Shown piece by piece: positions 22,501 through 35,700 of a stretch of DNA of 64,000 nucleotides. The stretch is from Brevipalpus yothersi. Taxonomy: Eukaryota > Arthropoda > Arachnida > Trombidiformes > Tenuipalpidae. Numbering within the stretch: the first letter of the stretch is position 1; each line of letters starts with the position of its first letter. The DNA is taken from positions 17,009 through 81,008 of the forward strand of contig QZCP01000196.1 in assembly GCA_003956705.1 (NCBI GenBank). Direction: 5' to 3'. Position numbers and translations under genes: made by a program. Below the pieces are notes generated by a model. It saw only the letters and a program-made list of their open reading frames with translations, had not been told where the DNA came from and ran no database searches.

Positions 22501-25500
22501 CATATCGATTGAGTTAATGTCAAAGTTTCAAAGAAATGAGAAGCTCTTTTGTGCATGTATATTTTATAGGAGAAAGAGGAAAAAAAGCTAGATAATAAGT
22601 TCAATGTATGGATGGAGCCAAGAAATTAGCCGACGAAAATAAAATTTCTTTTTTCAAAAATTACAAGTGCCAACATTTTCTCTTAGCTCAGCTAGAAGGG
22701 ACGAAGAATGTGATTGATTATAAAAAATTTCATATGATCAGCATCGATAAAATTTTTTCTTAAATTAATTGTTCATTTCTTTTCTTAGATTCCACCATGA
22801 CCTGATGGTGATCAGTAGGCTATTCAAGCAAGGAGTCCGTTTTTTTTGTCACGTTCAACTTGTATCGCTGGAGTTGAGGACTGAATAAGACGAAACAAGC
22901 AATTGAATCTTGTGTCCCAGTTTATCACAGTATTCCTAGAATAGCATTTTCCAGCATCTCTCTGTACACAGCATCCTCATCTTTCTTCTTTTCATCTGTG
23001 AGAGAGAGAGAGAGGAAAAGAAGAATCGATTCTTTCTTCCAGGCAGTCTCTGATTGTTCGCTTCACTCGGTTTTGACTGTTCGCTTGGCTCATTACGAGG
23101 CAGGAGTGCAACGTTTGTGGAAGTAGAAGTGAATCGAAGACCTAAGGAGCACAAACACATACACACATACACACAGGCGCGATCATCCAACAGCCATCGA
23201 GTCGATGTCTGTAGATGTGATGTGATGTTCCTCTTTCGACTGTTTTACACACATGCAGAAGACCACACATCACAAAATATTCGTAGCGCAATCTAGAGCA
23301 AAATAGTAGTAGAATTTATAGTGATAAGGAGAGGAAGAGAAAGAAAAGAAGAGTGCTTGCAATGCTTCCTGATTTCGCTCAAAAGTATTCTACTCAACCA
23401 AAAATGTCCGGTGGCTATTTGTTCAGTTCAAGGTAGATGAGAGTGCTCAAATATATTTCTTTCATGTTTTCTCGATTCCAAGGTTCTTCTTTGATGCCAA
23501 ATTATCATTCCAATAGCTGTGTAACCGATTGGAATCTACCTATTATTTACATGCTTCCAATCGAGCAATCATCATCACTCATCTTTCAGCATCGTTGAAG
23601 CTTTTACTTCCATGTGTGATATTTTGGTTAATATGCTAGAGAATTGACCACATCTTTCTTCTCTTCCCATGATTGTATATATTATTTGCCGATAATGTTC
23701 CATATTATATTCACTTTGAATTTGTAACATTCATCGAGTGACCCCATTGTTTGATCCAATTTTTTCGGGAACACTTTATTTCAATCTACTAAGCCATCAA
23801 TTCTACATGGTTAACAGTACGTGTTCCAAAATGACCACAAAAAGATAACTTACTCAATTTTGTTACTTCTGATTGTGCTGAAGGGTCCATCGAAATTGCA
23901 AATCTGGTGCAAAAAGAGGAATCTTCTTCATCCCCTCATCCTCTTTCCTCCTCTTCTTGTTCTTGCTCATCAGCATCAATGGACATGAACCATTGGAGCG
24001 TCTGGGATTGGACCAAATTCATCTGCTGTAATCGGTAAGAGTTCCTGATTAGATTTAATTTCATATCAGTGCCACCATTTTCACGGGTCAAAATTTGCAT
24101 TCATTTATTGATGATGATCATCGAGAACAGATAAGCGGATAAATATGCTAACTGAAATGACAATATAGTAACATGAATAATTTATTTATTCCTTTGGTCA
24201 AGCTGCTGTAGCAAGTACTGTTATGAATTGAATTTTTCTTCCATCGATCGAAAATGATTTGGCTATGAATCTCATAAAAAAAATTCCATGTGATATATGC
24301 GTACATGAGGACAAGAGCTGAGATTACTTACCATCACTACATCCATTGGAGTGTAACACATTTGTTGACAAGCTCAATGAGATTGATAAGATAACATCTG
24401 ATTAAGCCGATGAAACGCAAAGATGTCAGCTCCTTGTCAGAAGAAAATGAGGGAGTTGACTTATCGTATTTTTTATCCCTCTCAATTAAGTAAAACCAAC
24501 AAAATCAACCGAGAATGCATAATATACGCAAAATTTACACAGAATAGAGATGAGAATAATCACATGAATGCTAGCGATTAGAATGATGGTGAGCTCAGAA
24601 TGAGGTAAAGTGGAGGGGAAATACATGTAATATGGATGAATTATACAGAGTGAAAGAGCTTCCAAGAAGATTCAGGCTACATGCATGGTGTGAATATACC
24701 AAGTCCAGAAGCAGTCACCCACACACACATACACACAAATTTGCTCTAAAAAAATCTCTGGGAAACCAGGTTTATCCTCAAGGCATTCAAGCGATTAAAG
24801 TTTTTTAGCTCAACCAACAATCAACAGCTATGAAACTTTTTTTTATCAACCAATTATCTAGTGATGAAAATGAAAAGAATTTAACCAGATAAGCAACTTA
24901 TGATCCACAATCTTTTCATTGGTTTCCCTCCTCTGATCATACAATGTAAGTGGGGTACAGAACAGCACCAATGAGCCCAATTAAACGGTACATGGGCCAC
25001 TCCTTGGAGAAAAATGGTGGAAATTGATTTTTAGGAAGAAGAAGCATAGATTTCAGCATCCAACAACCCTTCATTGATTGAATAATGAGAAGCGCTACAT
25101 TATGATGGTTGAAAAGATTCTATTTGAGAAAAAATGAATCTGATTTCGAGAGATTGTTTCATGAAACATAAAACTACCTTCAACATTGCTATTAAACAAC
25201 AAATCAAATTCATTAATCAGAGCTATCAGTCGCTACTCTTCAGAAAAATTCTGGGGCTCCATCCATGAATTTTCTCGTTTATCTCTAACACACATGACAA
25301 TAATAAAACTCTCTCCCTCTCTTTTTCTCTCTCAACCCCTATCATTTTTGTGTTCCATCTGAAGCCATTCGGCTCTAATCTTTCTGGTTTAGTAACCTCT
25401 AATTTATTAAGCAAATCAAGTCCATCAGATTGCTCGTGTTTCGTTTCATTCAAATTGCAATCGCTTGCTCACTTAAATGGCTCAACCCGCAAAACTCTAC

Positions 25501-25636
25501 ATCCTCATCATTGAGCCACTATTTCTTTAGCCTCAGCCTCTCTCTTCTCATCCATTCTCCAAGTTATGCCAACTTTTTCCATCATCATCATGCATGGTGA
25601 TCATGTTGTTTTTTATCACTTTCTCCGCACTTTCTG

Positions 25637-25639
<3 letters not shown>

Positions 25640-25709
<70 letters not shown>
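25640..25709. repeat. (CT)n microsatellite
   Basis: About 70 bp of CT, one of the longest pure tracts here. Confidence 0.97.
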
Positions 25710-25712
<3 letters not shown>

Positions 25713-27589
25713 GCATCCACCTTCACCAAGCCTTTTCTTGCAATGAGGTGCAACTCGAAAGCAATGAATGTTAAGAGGGTGGATAGAAGAGGAATAGAAT
25801 GCGAGGAATTTTATTCACAATTCTTACTTACGAGATTGCTTTTCAAATGTCGACTTATGTATATCGTGCAGCTTGGAATTGGAATTGCCCATCATGCACT
25901 TTGAGTTTGTAATCATTTATATTTGCTTCGAACTGCTCATCTCAGGCTCTGTTTCCAGTTGATTCCATAATATGTCTACTTTATCATTTCTATCACAATT
26001 TCTACAATCGTCCAAGCCCTTTATATATACACAAAATGATGAATATTCATGAATACAATTAATCAAATAGACGATCGGCTGAAAAATAGTTAAGCTATTG
26101 AAAAAGGAATTTCACTCCTCCGCACACACGCGCATTTACGTTATTTCGATTTATTCATTCAATCACGATCATTTCTTTGCTATATTTACTGAAATTATAT
26201 TTTTATTTTGCTTTTGTACCATCACCTTGTCAGATCAATGGTTCCAGCTCAGAGCTGATCTAGTGATGAAAATATTTGATCCATATTTTGGAGCTTTAGT
26301 CAAAAATTTGTCCATACAAATGCCTATTCTGAATGAGAAAAGATAAGGGATGAACCCTTGAAAATTCTTAAAATTGAGAACGTTATTCTGATGATGCAAT
26401 ACTGCTACCTTTTGTCGGAAACTGTACAAAAGTATATCACCTAAGCAGAGAAACAGTAGAGAAGACACAGCATGACAATCAGTGAAGCGGAATATTTTGT
26501 CCTCAATCTTGTTACACTGGCAAGTCAATATTTTGAACTGGATCCAAAAAAATGAGAGATGATGAAAACTTATCGTTCAATTGAATCATGCAAGCTGAAA
26601 GTTCACTTTCAAATCATGAAGTTTTGTCAATCAAATTTCAAATTTATCCCACTGTAGAGCAAGCTACCCAATTCAGCCAAGCGAATTGACCCCAGGACTG
26701 TGACTCTGATTCGGTAAAGTCAATATACATGTAATGATTGAGTTAACGAAAATTTATTTTATTCTGTTTTGTTTTCAAATCTAAGCCCACCTGAAAGTGA
26801 AAATTGCCCTCCATTCCAAGCTCATGAGATGTTTATTCCTTTTATTGATCAGATATATCTGGGTAACAACTAAGTTTTTACCTAGACTCAGCATGATAGA
26901 ATTGAGTAGGAGTTCTACTGTAATTCTTCTGCGGTGAGTAGATCTATTGCTTGGAAATTATGAGCAAATTTTTCAATCGTTTGGAGCTTTGAGATTCCCA
27001 GATATAAAATTCGATAATTTTCATGCCAAAATTGCCGACATAGCTAAGAAAAAAAGATAGATATCTCTCCCAGTTCAAATCAATTTAGAATTTCGTAAAT
27101 TTTTCGCTTTTTATCATCTTTCAATTGAATGGGTATCAGTTCTTTTGAGATATACCACCGGAAAAAAACTCTTCAGCAACCATAATCAAATATTTTCTTA
27201 CAATTCTCCGATTCATGGTTGAATTTTCCCTCTAAAAGTGGAAAGTATGTAAGAAGAGACTTATCTGATGAAAAGAAAAGTCTTACAATGCGTTCAAGAG
27301 GTTTAAGATCCAGATTTCATCATGTCAATCCGATCAAATCTTGGCTCTAGTGTCTCTTTTAGAAGTACAGTGTACCAGTGGAAGTGTTCAATAAGATTCA
27401 TTGCATGGGATGAAGCTTAATCATATCAGTTATTGGAAAGTGAGACTGATAAATTTGTTCATTTCCATCGAAATGAAGAGTCATGGATCTTACATTCACC
27501 ATTATCCGAAGTTTCCCATAGCAATTGAGTAATCCCATCAAACGAGCCTTTCAAAAAAAATTTGTTCACAGAATCTATGGTAGAATGAG

Positions 27590-27592
<3 letters not shown>

Positions 27593-27621
<29 letters not shown>

Positions 27622-27644
27622 ATCTATCTATCTATCTATCTATC
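27593..27644. repeat. (CT)n followed by (CTAT)n microsatellite
   Basis: A CT run changes into six or so TATC tetranucleotide units ending near 27644. Confidence 0.95.
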
Positions 27645-29367
27645 TTCACCAAGGTATTTCGAGTTGCAACCATTAACCTATCCTACTTGATCCTCTTCTA
27701 GACTCGACTCCATTCTCTCAAGTGTTTGTTTAGGTGAGTTCGGTTAAGGATGCAGATCAAAATTTTGAGTAACAAAAATGAATCGAAATTTGAACGCCTG
27801 GGAGCCTGAATTGATTTGACCTGCTCAGTCTTTCAACAATTTTATCACTTCTATGAATAGCTTGATGAAATTCAGTGATGAAGATCGCTTAAAACAATTA
27901 TCTACTCTACAGCAATTATCCACCTGATCATCATCCGGGAGTCAAGAAATTAAGTGCAAATAAAAACGATGTGCAGGTACATAAAAGTAGCATCTTATTG
28001 AGCCGTTGTTGTTCTAATATTTAGTACAACAAAGTGTGAATATATATTCTCTCAATCTTTTAGCCAGAAGAAGGTAAATAAAAAGAAGAAAGAGAAGAAG
28101 AGGGGAAGGGGAAGGGGAAAAGGAAGTAACATCATGTGAAAAAAGGAAAGAGAGAAAGAAAGAGAGAGATCTTATGCTATCAAACACTAATTCCTTAGTA
28201 CTGAATAGCCACTTGATTGGCCTCATCGTTGGGTTCTCATGATAGGAGAATCATTTCCTGCTTTCCAATTCATATTAGAGATTCAATTTTCCGAGGAATC
28301 TCGTAGTACTGACTCACTGATTTGATATTGATGTAAATTTCATGCCTACTCTTCTTCTTTGATGATTGAGTTGCGATATCGATTCCAATCAGAATGGCTA
28401 CGTTTTGATAGACAATTTTCAATCCAAATCATTCTCTGAAGCAATCGATGGGTGGAATGGAGTGATGAGGATCAACATGAAGTGAGGATGATGGCCTGGT
28501 GTGTGATGGAGGTAAAATGGAGATACTGAGAGTTTCCTACTGTTTATCTTAATCATTCAACCAGCATCATCCTGAATGTTGGAGAAGATCGGTTCAGATT
28601 GTGTTCACACAAAATCTGAAAGAAACAAGACATAAGCCCTCTCAGACTGACTGAGTGATAAACATGACTAGAGAAGGCCGATCAAGTCTGTCAGCCGATT
28701 CATGTCAAGACTGTGATTCATGATCAACAAATGATGATCGTACGATTTGATTTTCCAATTGACCAGTTTGTTTTACCAGAAAAATAAAAATTTTCAGCCC
28801 AAAAAAAGGCTGATCTGGACCTAACCAGGCCAACTCTTCCATCATCGATTTTTGTTTTTACTCATTTATTTTACATTTCAATTCACAATCTTCATGCATG
28901 TAGTTAACTTATCTGATATGGCTGTAGTCTTACTCATATCCGCTTCCTTATAAACATTTTTATGGGCTAGAAGCTGGAAGAGAGTGTGCATGTGTATGTG
29001 TTACGGGGTTGAAAAGAACAGTAATAAATCAACGACCAAGTAAAAAGAATCACAGAAATGGCAAAAATGATCTCTTAAAGGATGAGATTTAAATTTTTTC
29101 TAATTTTTAGGCTTGATAAATTTAGATTTTATAAGAGTTTACAAATTCAAAAAATTTTACAGTTGTCCAAGTAGTGAAAGGGTTTTCGTTCCTCCAGCTA
29201 TTGTGGAAAATTGGCCACATTTTGGGCAGGGAAAGTTGGTCCCTCTCATGACTGATCATAGAAAGGTCACCAGACCGCATCAGACCATGAAGTCATGCGA
29301 AAGCTTAGCCATCATTTGCCTACCGGAACCTTGCTACCTGAAAATCTCATAACTGATGAGGAGGCTG

Positions 29368-29370
<3 letters not shown>

Positions 29371-29406
<36 letters not shown>
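29371..29406. repeat. (GA)n microsatellite
   Basis: Pure GA tract of about 36 bp in the gene-poor interval. Confidence 0.95.
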
Positions 29407-29410
<4 letters not shown>

Positions 29411-30019
29411 AGGGCTGGAAAAGCGAAAGTGGCCCACACAGCATTGAGCGTACGTGTGTGAGAGTTGGGCTTCGTGGTGAAGTGGCTTCAATGGTGAACT
29501 TACAATCGGCAATTCACATGAGTCAAGGCCATTCAGCCCATAATGATCTGTGAGAAGGAGCCTTTCATATGATGACTCTTGAAACGTCGAAAAGTGGACA
29601 CTTTTTATGTGAAAAAGAGGAGGCTGAAAGAGAAAGATGGAAGTTTATCTGATCAGTTGATTGTTTGTCTGTATATTTATACATATAGATATATGAGTGA
29701 GAGAGAGAGATGAAGGAAAAAATCTTGAATTGTTCCGAGAAAAAAGATGGATGAAAGTGAGATGAGGTAGAGAAGAGAGAAAACAAAAGAAGGAAAACGA
29801 AAAATTCATTCCACGATGATGAATGATTGCGTGTGAATGTACTTGTGTATGTTGTCGTTTTTTCACAACCATCGAGTCTGTGTGAAACAAAATTATTCTT
29901 GCAAGCAATTTGTGTGCTCCATTCAAATGACTTTGAGATGGATTTCATGGTGTCAATTGGAGAGCGATTGCAAAATATGAATCTTGAATCTGCATACAGG
30001 TATAGAATTTGTGGATGCT

Positions 30020-30053
<34 letters not shown>

Positions 30054-31481
30054 AGTTCATTGATAAAAACGCTAATATTGCGTCTATCTCATTTGAATAT
30101 GAACTTTCCATCATTCAGACTTTGATTAAATAACAGGAAGAGCCGGTTTTCTTATCTTCATCCTTCTCTTCTCTTCTCATTTAATTAAATCTAGCTCACA
30201 TCAGTGAAGCTTCGATGTAGAATAGTTCTAATTGGGTGATTTAGAAAACTCGTAGATTTTCAAACTTGCCGCCACAGAAGCCTCTGTTGCTTATGTTTTA
30301 AATTCAATTCAAATGAAAACCGTTTTTGAGTTCTCTTTAATGTTGAACATCAAAGGAATTGGTTCACATGATGATAATTCTGTTCAATTTGAAGACCCAG
30401 AATTTTGGTGCAATACTTTGACCCACCTTCAAGGGCTGATGATTATGAATACGATGAAAAGTTTTCAATCTGAGCTGATCAATTCCAATTATGTTCAACA
30501 TTGACATGAATGAAGAGAGGAAGAAGGAGAAACATGGTTGATGGAGAGTAAAGGGAGTGAAGCTTATTTCTTTCAGGATCAAATGTCAATTGATGAAGAT
30601 AGGTTAATTAGATTAGTTAAGAGAGAATCCCCTCGCTCTCTCTCTCCCTTTGCCAATCAAGCTCTTTCTCTCTTCCTTCAGTGGTAATGATGATATAAAG
30701 GCGAATGAGAGATGAAACAAATTCATCTTTGATCTCAACTTGGTTGAATATCTGAACCACTATCTCAATTAAAATAAATTTATATAAATGTATTGCGCAA
30801 CACAATCTCATGATCTATTGGCAAAAGTAAACGTATCTTTTTATCGTGATGACTTAAAAGTCATCTGAAGATGGAAGGAAGAGACTGATGATTCGAATCT
30901 CGTCATACCAAGTATAAAAGGAGTATCATCAGCATACTACTGCACTGTGTGCTAAAGCAGTGGTAAGTCAGAGGCTATGATCCTTTACGTGTAACTGAAT
31001 TAAGTGAAGCTACATGTTCATTGAGTGGTCATGAAAATGATGGTGATTAGGTCATGAAAATAGCCATTCGCGGTCACTTCGTGTGGTCAGCAAGTGAAAT
31101 AGATAAGGAGAAAGAGAGCAAGAGAGAAAGAGAGAGAGAAAGCCGCCAAAACAGAGGAAGCTTACTTGAATGGCCAAGAAGTTGTTGGCAAGAAGAAAAA
31201 GAGAAGTTATCCAGTCGGGATTAGTTGAGATGGGAAAGAGAGAGAGAGAGAGAGAAAGATGTAAGAAGAGTAAGTGACTTAGAAAGCCATTTTTTCCAAC
31301 TGCCTGAGGGCATCATCTGAGTGAGAGAGATTCTGGAAAGTTTGGGAAGTAAAATTATTGGTTCCCCTTGATTGGGCTCTCCTTCGGTCGCTTGTGTGTA
31401 CCAGGTATGTATGTATGTGTTTGTAAGAGAGAGGCAACAATTTTGATTTTGCCCGAATCATTCTGGTCAAGGAAAGCCTGA

Positions 31482-31527
31482 TAGCCCGAGTAGCCCGAGT
31501 AGCCCGAGTAGCCCGAAAGCCCGATAG
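31482..31527. repeat. 9-bp minisatellite, unit TAGCCCGAG
   Basis: Four near-perfect copies of TAGCCCGAG, then degenerate copies (AAGCCCGA, TAGCC). It is GC-rich in AT-rich surroundings and followed by CGGGC. On the minus strand it would read as repeated Gly-Tyr-Ser or Arg-Ala-Thr, but no credible gene contains it. Confidence 0.9.
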
Positions 31528-31682
31528 CCTGTGGCCGGGCATAGAAAGAGAAGAGAGAGAGAGAAGAAAGATGCAAGCAAACCAGTTTACCTGGGCTTTA
31601 TTATCGGAAAGGTAAGCCAGAATAGGATGACTAGAGATGATAGAAGAGAGAGGAGAGAGAAGAAAACTCAACAAGAAGAAAG

Positions 31683-31724
<42 letters not shown>

Positions 31725-32748
31725 GGAACAAGTTGAAGGAAGCAGGTCTCTGCTTGGGACGCTCAAAAAGAAAGAGAGAGAGAGAGAGAAAGAGAAACAT
31801 TGAATATTGGAGCTTGAAGTTCAAGCTGCTTGAGGTCTCAAATTTTCAACTCTCTAGTATATGAGTTTTCTTTCTCTTCTATCATCGCCATCATCTTCAA
31901 TCTTCAATCTTCAATCTTCTATCAATACATGCATCCCTTGGATTCTACCTCAACTGATACTTCAAACACTCTTCATGATCCATGTGTGTATATGTTTATG
32001 TGTGTGTGTGTGTGAAACTTTATCATGATGATGATGCCGTCAAGGATCAGTATTTTGGATAAAAAAGGAGCAATTGTGATCCACGCTCTTTGGAGGGAAA
32101 CTTTGTGTTGGGTGTAAAGGAAAAAGTTGAGACCATTTTCTCACATATTTTTATTCAACTTTCTCTCTCTCTCACTTCTTCTTCCACCATTTCAACAAAT
32201 TATCCCGTATCGTTATTATTACTATCCGTGTGATCATCATCATAATTGCCAATCGAGTTCGATCGCCATCAAGTAAACTTTACCATTTCATCGCCAAATC
32301 ATTTTTCTCGTTAAATTTTTTTCGAATCTCAGCTTCTACTTATTCATCATCTTTTTACTCATCTGATGCAAGACACTTGTTTTTTTTGTATGTGCTTGCT
32401 TGCGTCTGCATGTGAATGTGATTATTTTCTACCATTTCCTCTGATTCACCATCATCCTCCCCATTCTCATTCCGGTTGACAGCCGAAAGCATTGTCGATG
32501 CCATTTGTTATTGTTTATCGTTCAAGATGAGGATGATCATTATCATCAATTTAATTGAAGTGAGTCGGTGACACTGGAGAAGACAGGTTGTCTAAACCAA
32601 GATTATACAGGCTTCTCGACATAACCCGTGAATTTATCTTTTCGCTCATTTGCATCCCATCGGAATTCACTAACCTTTCTTTTTCCCCTCTCTCTCTCTC
32701 TTTCTCTTTCACTTTTTTCCACTATTTCCTCACCTCTTACTATCCTAG

Positions 32749-35700
32749 ACCTCTAGAGATTGCTGGTGATGAATCATCTCTTAAACAGCCCCAGTTAAAC
32801 TGTAATGATAACACCGATTTAGTGAGCTATATTGGTCGAAGTCCAGCAACTCATCAAGCTCGGAATGATAAGAATTCCTATTTATTGGATGATATAAATT
32901 ACCATTTTGTGATAGGTTATAACCAATTTTCTGGAGATTTGAGCTCAAATCCATCATTTCAAACTCCAACTCTACTCGGACTCAATCATCATGAGATAAA
33001 CTATGAACGTTTAAAGAGTTCTAGTAGTGGTCAATCTTTAGTGAATACTCCACAACAACTTCCCCAACAGGCGGACGTCAATAATTTTCAAAATACCCAC
33101 CGTAATTACAGCAACAACACTCAAAATCAGCCTTTATCGGCTATGGATGGACTTCGTCATCAAATAGTTCGTCGTAAATCTGGTATCGGGTCCGGTCAAG
33201 CTAATTTACGACCACCAACGGTAGAGCGGTGTGATGAGCAGCAAGTTACTCTTCGAGGTTGGCTATATCGTCTGGAAGGAGGAATTAAGCAATGGAAACG
33301 TCGTTGGTTTGTGTTAGGAGACTATTGTTTATTTTACTACAAAGACGTCAACGAAGGTAGAACTCTTGGTTCTGTGTTGCTTCCCAGCTATCGAGTTTCA
33401 CCATGTAAATCATCGGAAGATGGTATTGCGCGAAAATATGCTTTCAAGTTGGAGCATCAAAATATGAAAACTTATTTTTTAGCTGCTGATTCGAAAGAAT
33501 CCATGGATCAATGGATGCAGGCACTCAGTTTAGCCTCAATTATGCAACTTAACTACCACCATAGTGCTCAATCGGCACCATCAAATGGTGCTTCAGAACA
33601 CAACCGTAATCAACCGGACAGACCAGATCTGGATGCTAGCCGGTTATCGTCCTATGAGAAGGATGATAGAAAAAATGATGATGTAGATAGTGGTGGGGCT
33701 CAGTTGGGAGATGAAGAAGACTCAGGATTCAATTCTTATAAATCTCGTCGCGCTCAAAATCAACAGTCATCCATGAACGAACCAAACATGCCGACTTCTT
33801 ATCTTCCAGCTGGACATCAGTACCCTAACTCTTACAATTGTGTTGGTCTGCCACCAATTTCGTATTCAGGTCCCCAGCAAGTGCAAGAGGTTCTCCAACA
33901 AAATGCTTATGCTCATAAACAAATGATCTATCCTCCACCTCAAAAGAGATCCCATTATGCAAACGCACCTCCTAAGCCACGACGGCAGCAGTTGGGTAAC
34001 GAGTCTGCAATGGATCTCGATATTTATTCTCCCAACACCAAGAACCACTTTGCTATACCACCTGGTGCTCATTATCATCAATATTTGGGTCCGTCCACAG
34101 GACCGGCTCCTGATTTAATTGCTCATAATCCTTCAGCCACTAACAATATTTCTGTCACCACAAATGGCAATGATAACTATTTCACTCAATCAGTTCCCAC
34201 TGGTCATCATGACCTAACCAGCGGCAACAACAACATCTCTTCTGTTCAAAACGGACTCAAAATGCAGTGCAATCTTTCCTCTCCTCTTTCACCTCCACCA
34301 GGTTCCATTGTCAATCCTCACTACTCAATTCCTCCGCCTCAATCTCTTCTAACTAACTCTGGTCAAGCCAACGTGCCACATGCATACATGATCAATCCCA
34401 ACCTTGATCCCGTGTTTCGATATCAGACATCTCAAATTTCTTCTCCTCAGCTTCAAGGCATGTCTTCTGGCAAGCCGCGACCTCGATCAGCGGATTTTCT
34501 TGACCGTGAGCAAGAGGATAGTGTTGGGTCTGAAGTTATTGAAAATGGTTTCCATGAAACACGACAGAATAACGGTCAACAGATGGCTAATTCGACATCC
34601 TTCTATCAACGTCAGCCTCATTTCCGGAACGATGCTGAAGCATTCCAAAGCCAAGTTGCGAAATCTATTCCAATTCGCTCAAAATCATCACTTGAGCGCT
34701 ATGATCCTTATAGCTTCAAGAGTACAGTCACTGATTACAACTCTGGTTCTATTGGACAAAGTAATACTGTTTCCAATCATGGTCCACTCCAGAATCTCAC
34801 TTCTCCTCCTCCTAGACCCTGGTCAGATTATCTCCAGCAAGAATCCAATAGGTTATCGAGTAACCAATTAAACTATCTCAACTCTACCAAGATTTCTTCA
34901 CCCTCCACTTCGTATATGTCGAATAATTTTGCTGCTCGTCAGAAAACCTACCCTCCATCGTTCTCGAATCTAGAAATGTCTCCTCATAATAGTAGTATGC
35001 ATGGAATGATGGCTTCAACATCTGAACGAGATGTGAGCTTACAGCGACTATTGGAGTGGAAACAGAAGATGCTCTCTGTTCCCATATATAATAAAAGGCA
35101 AATAAATGGTGGTCAATCTTCCACAAAAACATCAACATTGCAACACCATGCATCCCAACCGAATGATATTGGCAACAATGCAGTTCCGATGAGACCTCCT
35201 CTGCCAAAAGAATATTGCAGCCGAATGAGTGTACAAGATGTTCACGATTCCATGACCAATATGACTAGGAGCATGAGAGAAGAACCAATATTCAAGCGAG
35301 AACGATCTAAGAGTATTGGCTCATCATTCCCCATCTCAGATGTGACTTATTCCTCGGACGACGAAGGTAAGATGCACACAAATTCCACTCTCTCATCCAT
35401 ATTTATCTGAACAAAATAACTTCCCACGAATTTCCTTCTCCATGATTCTCGAGCATGCTCTGCCTTTTTCTTTTGCCCTGAACGCACATTCCATGTCTTA
35501 ACTTTATTAGCTATCATCCATTAACTTCTTTCAACTTCATTACAAACACTCGTGAATTCTCTCTCTCTCTCTTCTCCTTCTCTTTCATAATTCTCCATCC
35601 TTTTCTCTTTTGTTTCCTGTATTATCATCAGTAAGCTTAGTTGAACAACCAAGGGTCGTGAGATTTCTTTACTGAAGCAACACTGTATCTAACTGAATTA

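Larger units (their letters stand above)
15094..32748. other. 17.6 kb gene-poor interval between divergent POU4 and PLEKHA-like genes
   Basis: No recognisable protein, rRNA or tRNA gene. Open frames are short and mostly pass through GA/CT tracts. It lies upstream of POU4 (minus) and upstream of the PLEKHA-like gene (plus), so it probably contains the promoters, 5' UTR exons and enhancers of one or both. It carries the densest collection of dinucleotide tracts in the window (15222-15500, 18245-18305, 22401-22498, 25640-25709, 27593-27644, 29371-29406) and a 9-bp minisatellite at 31482-31527. A likely 5' region of the PLEKHA-like gene is around 32150-32580, judged only from proximity. Confidence 0.6.

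Noticed and set aside
23854..23890. Candidate POU4 first exon on the minus strand (ATG, 12 codons, GTAAGT donor)
   Set aside because: It ends after one base of a codon, whereas the next POU4 exon at 15085 needs two bases; joining them gives a stop at once.
24332..24361. Second candidate POU4 first exon on the minus strand (ATG, 10 codons, GTAAGT donor)
   Set aside because: It ends in phase 0, again incompatible with the phase of the exon starting at 15085.
30835..30915. tRNA-like segment with a GATGAC/GTCATC stem, a GATTCGAATC box-B-like motif and ATACCA end
   Set aside because: The stem loop has six rather than seven bases, the T loop would have eight, no A box or matching 5' acceptor strand is present.
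31279..31824. 181-codon minus-strand open frame
   Set aside because: It is produced by GA/CT tracts and the 9-bp minisatellite; composition is Ser/Leu and Arg-Ala-Thr repeats with no domain or splice context.
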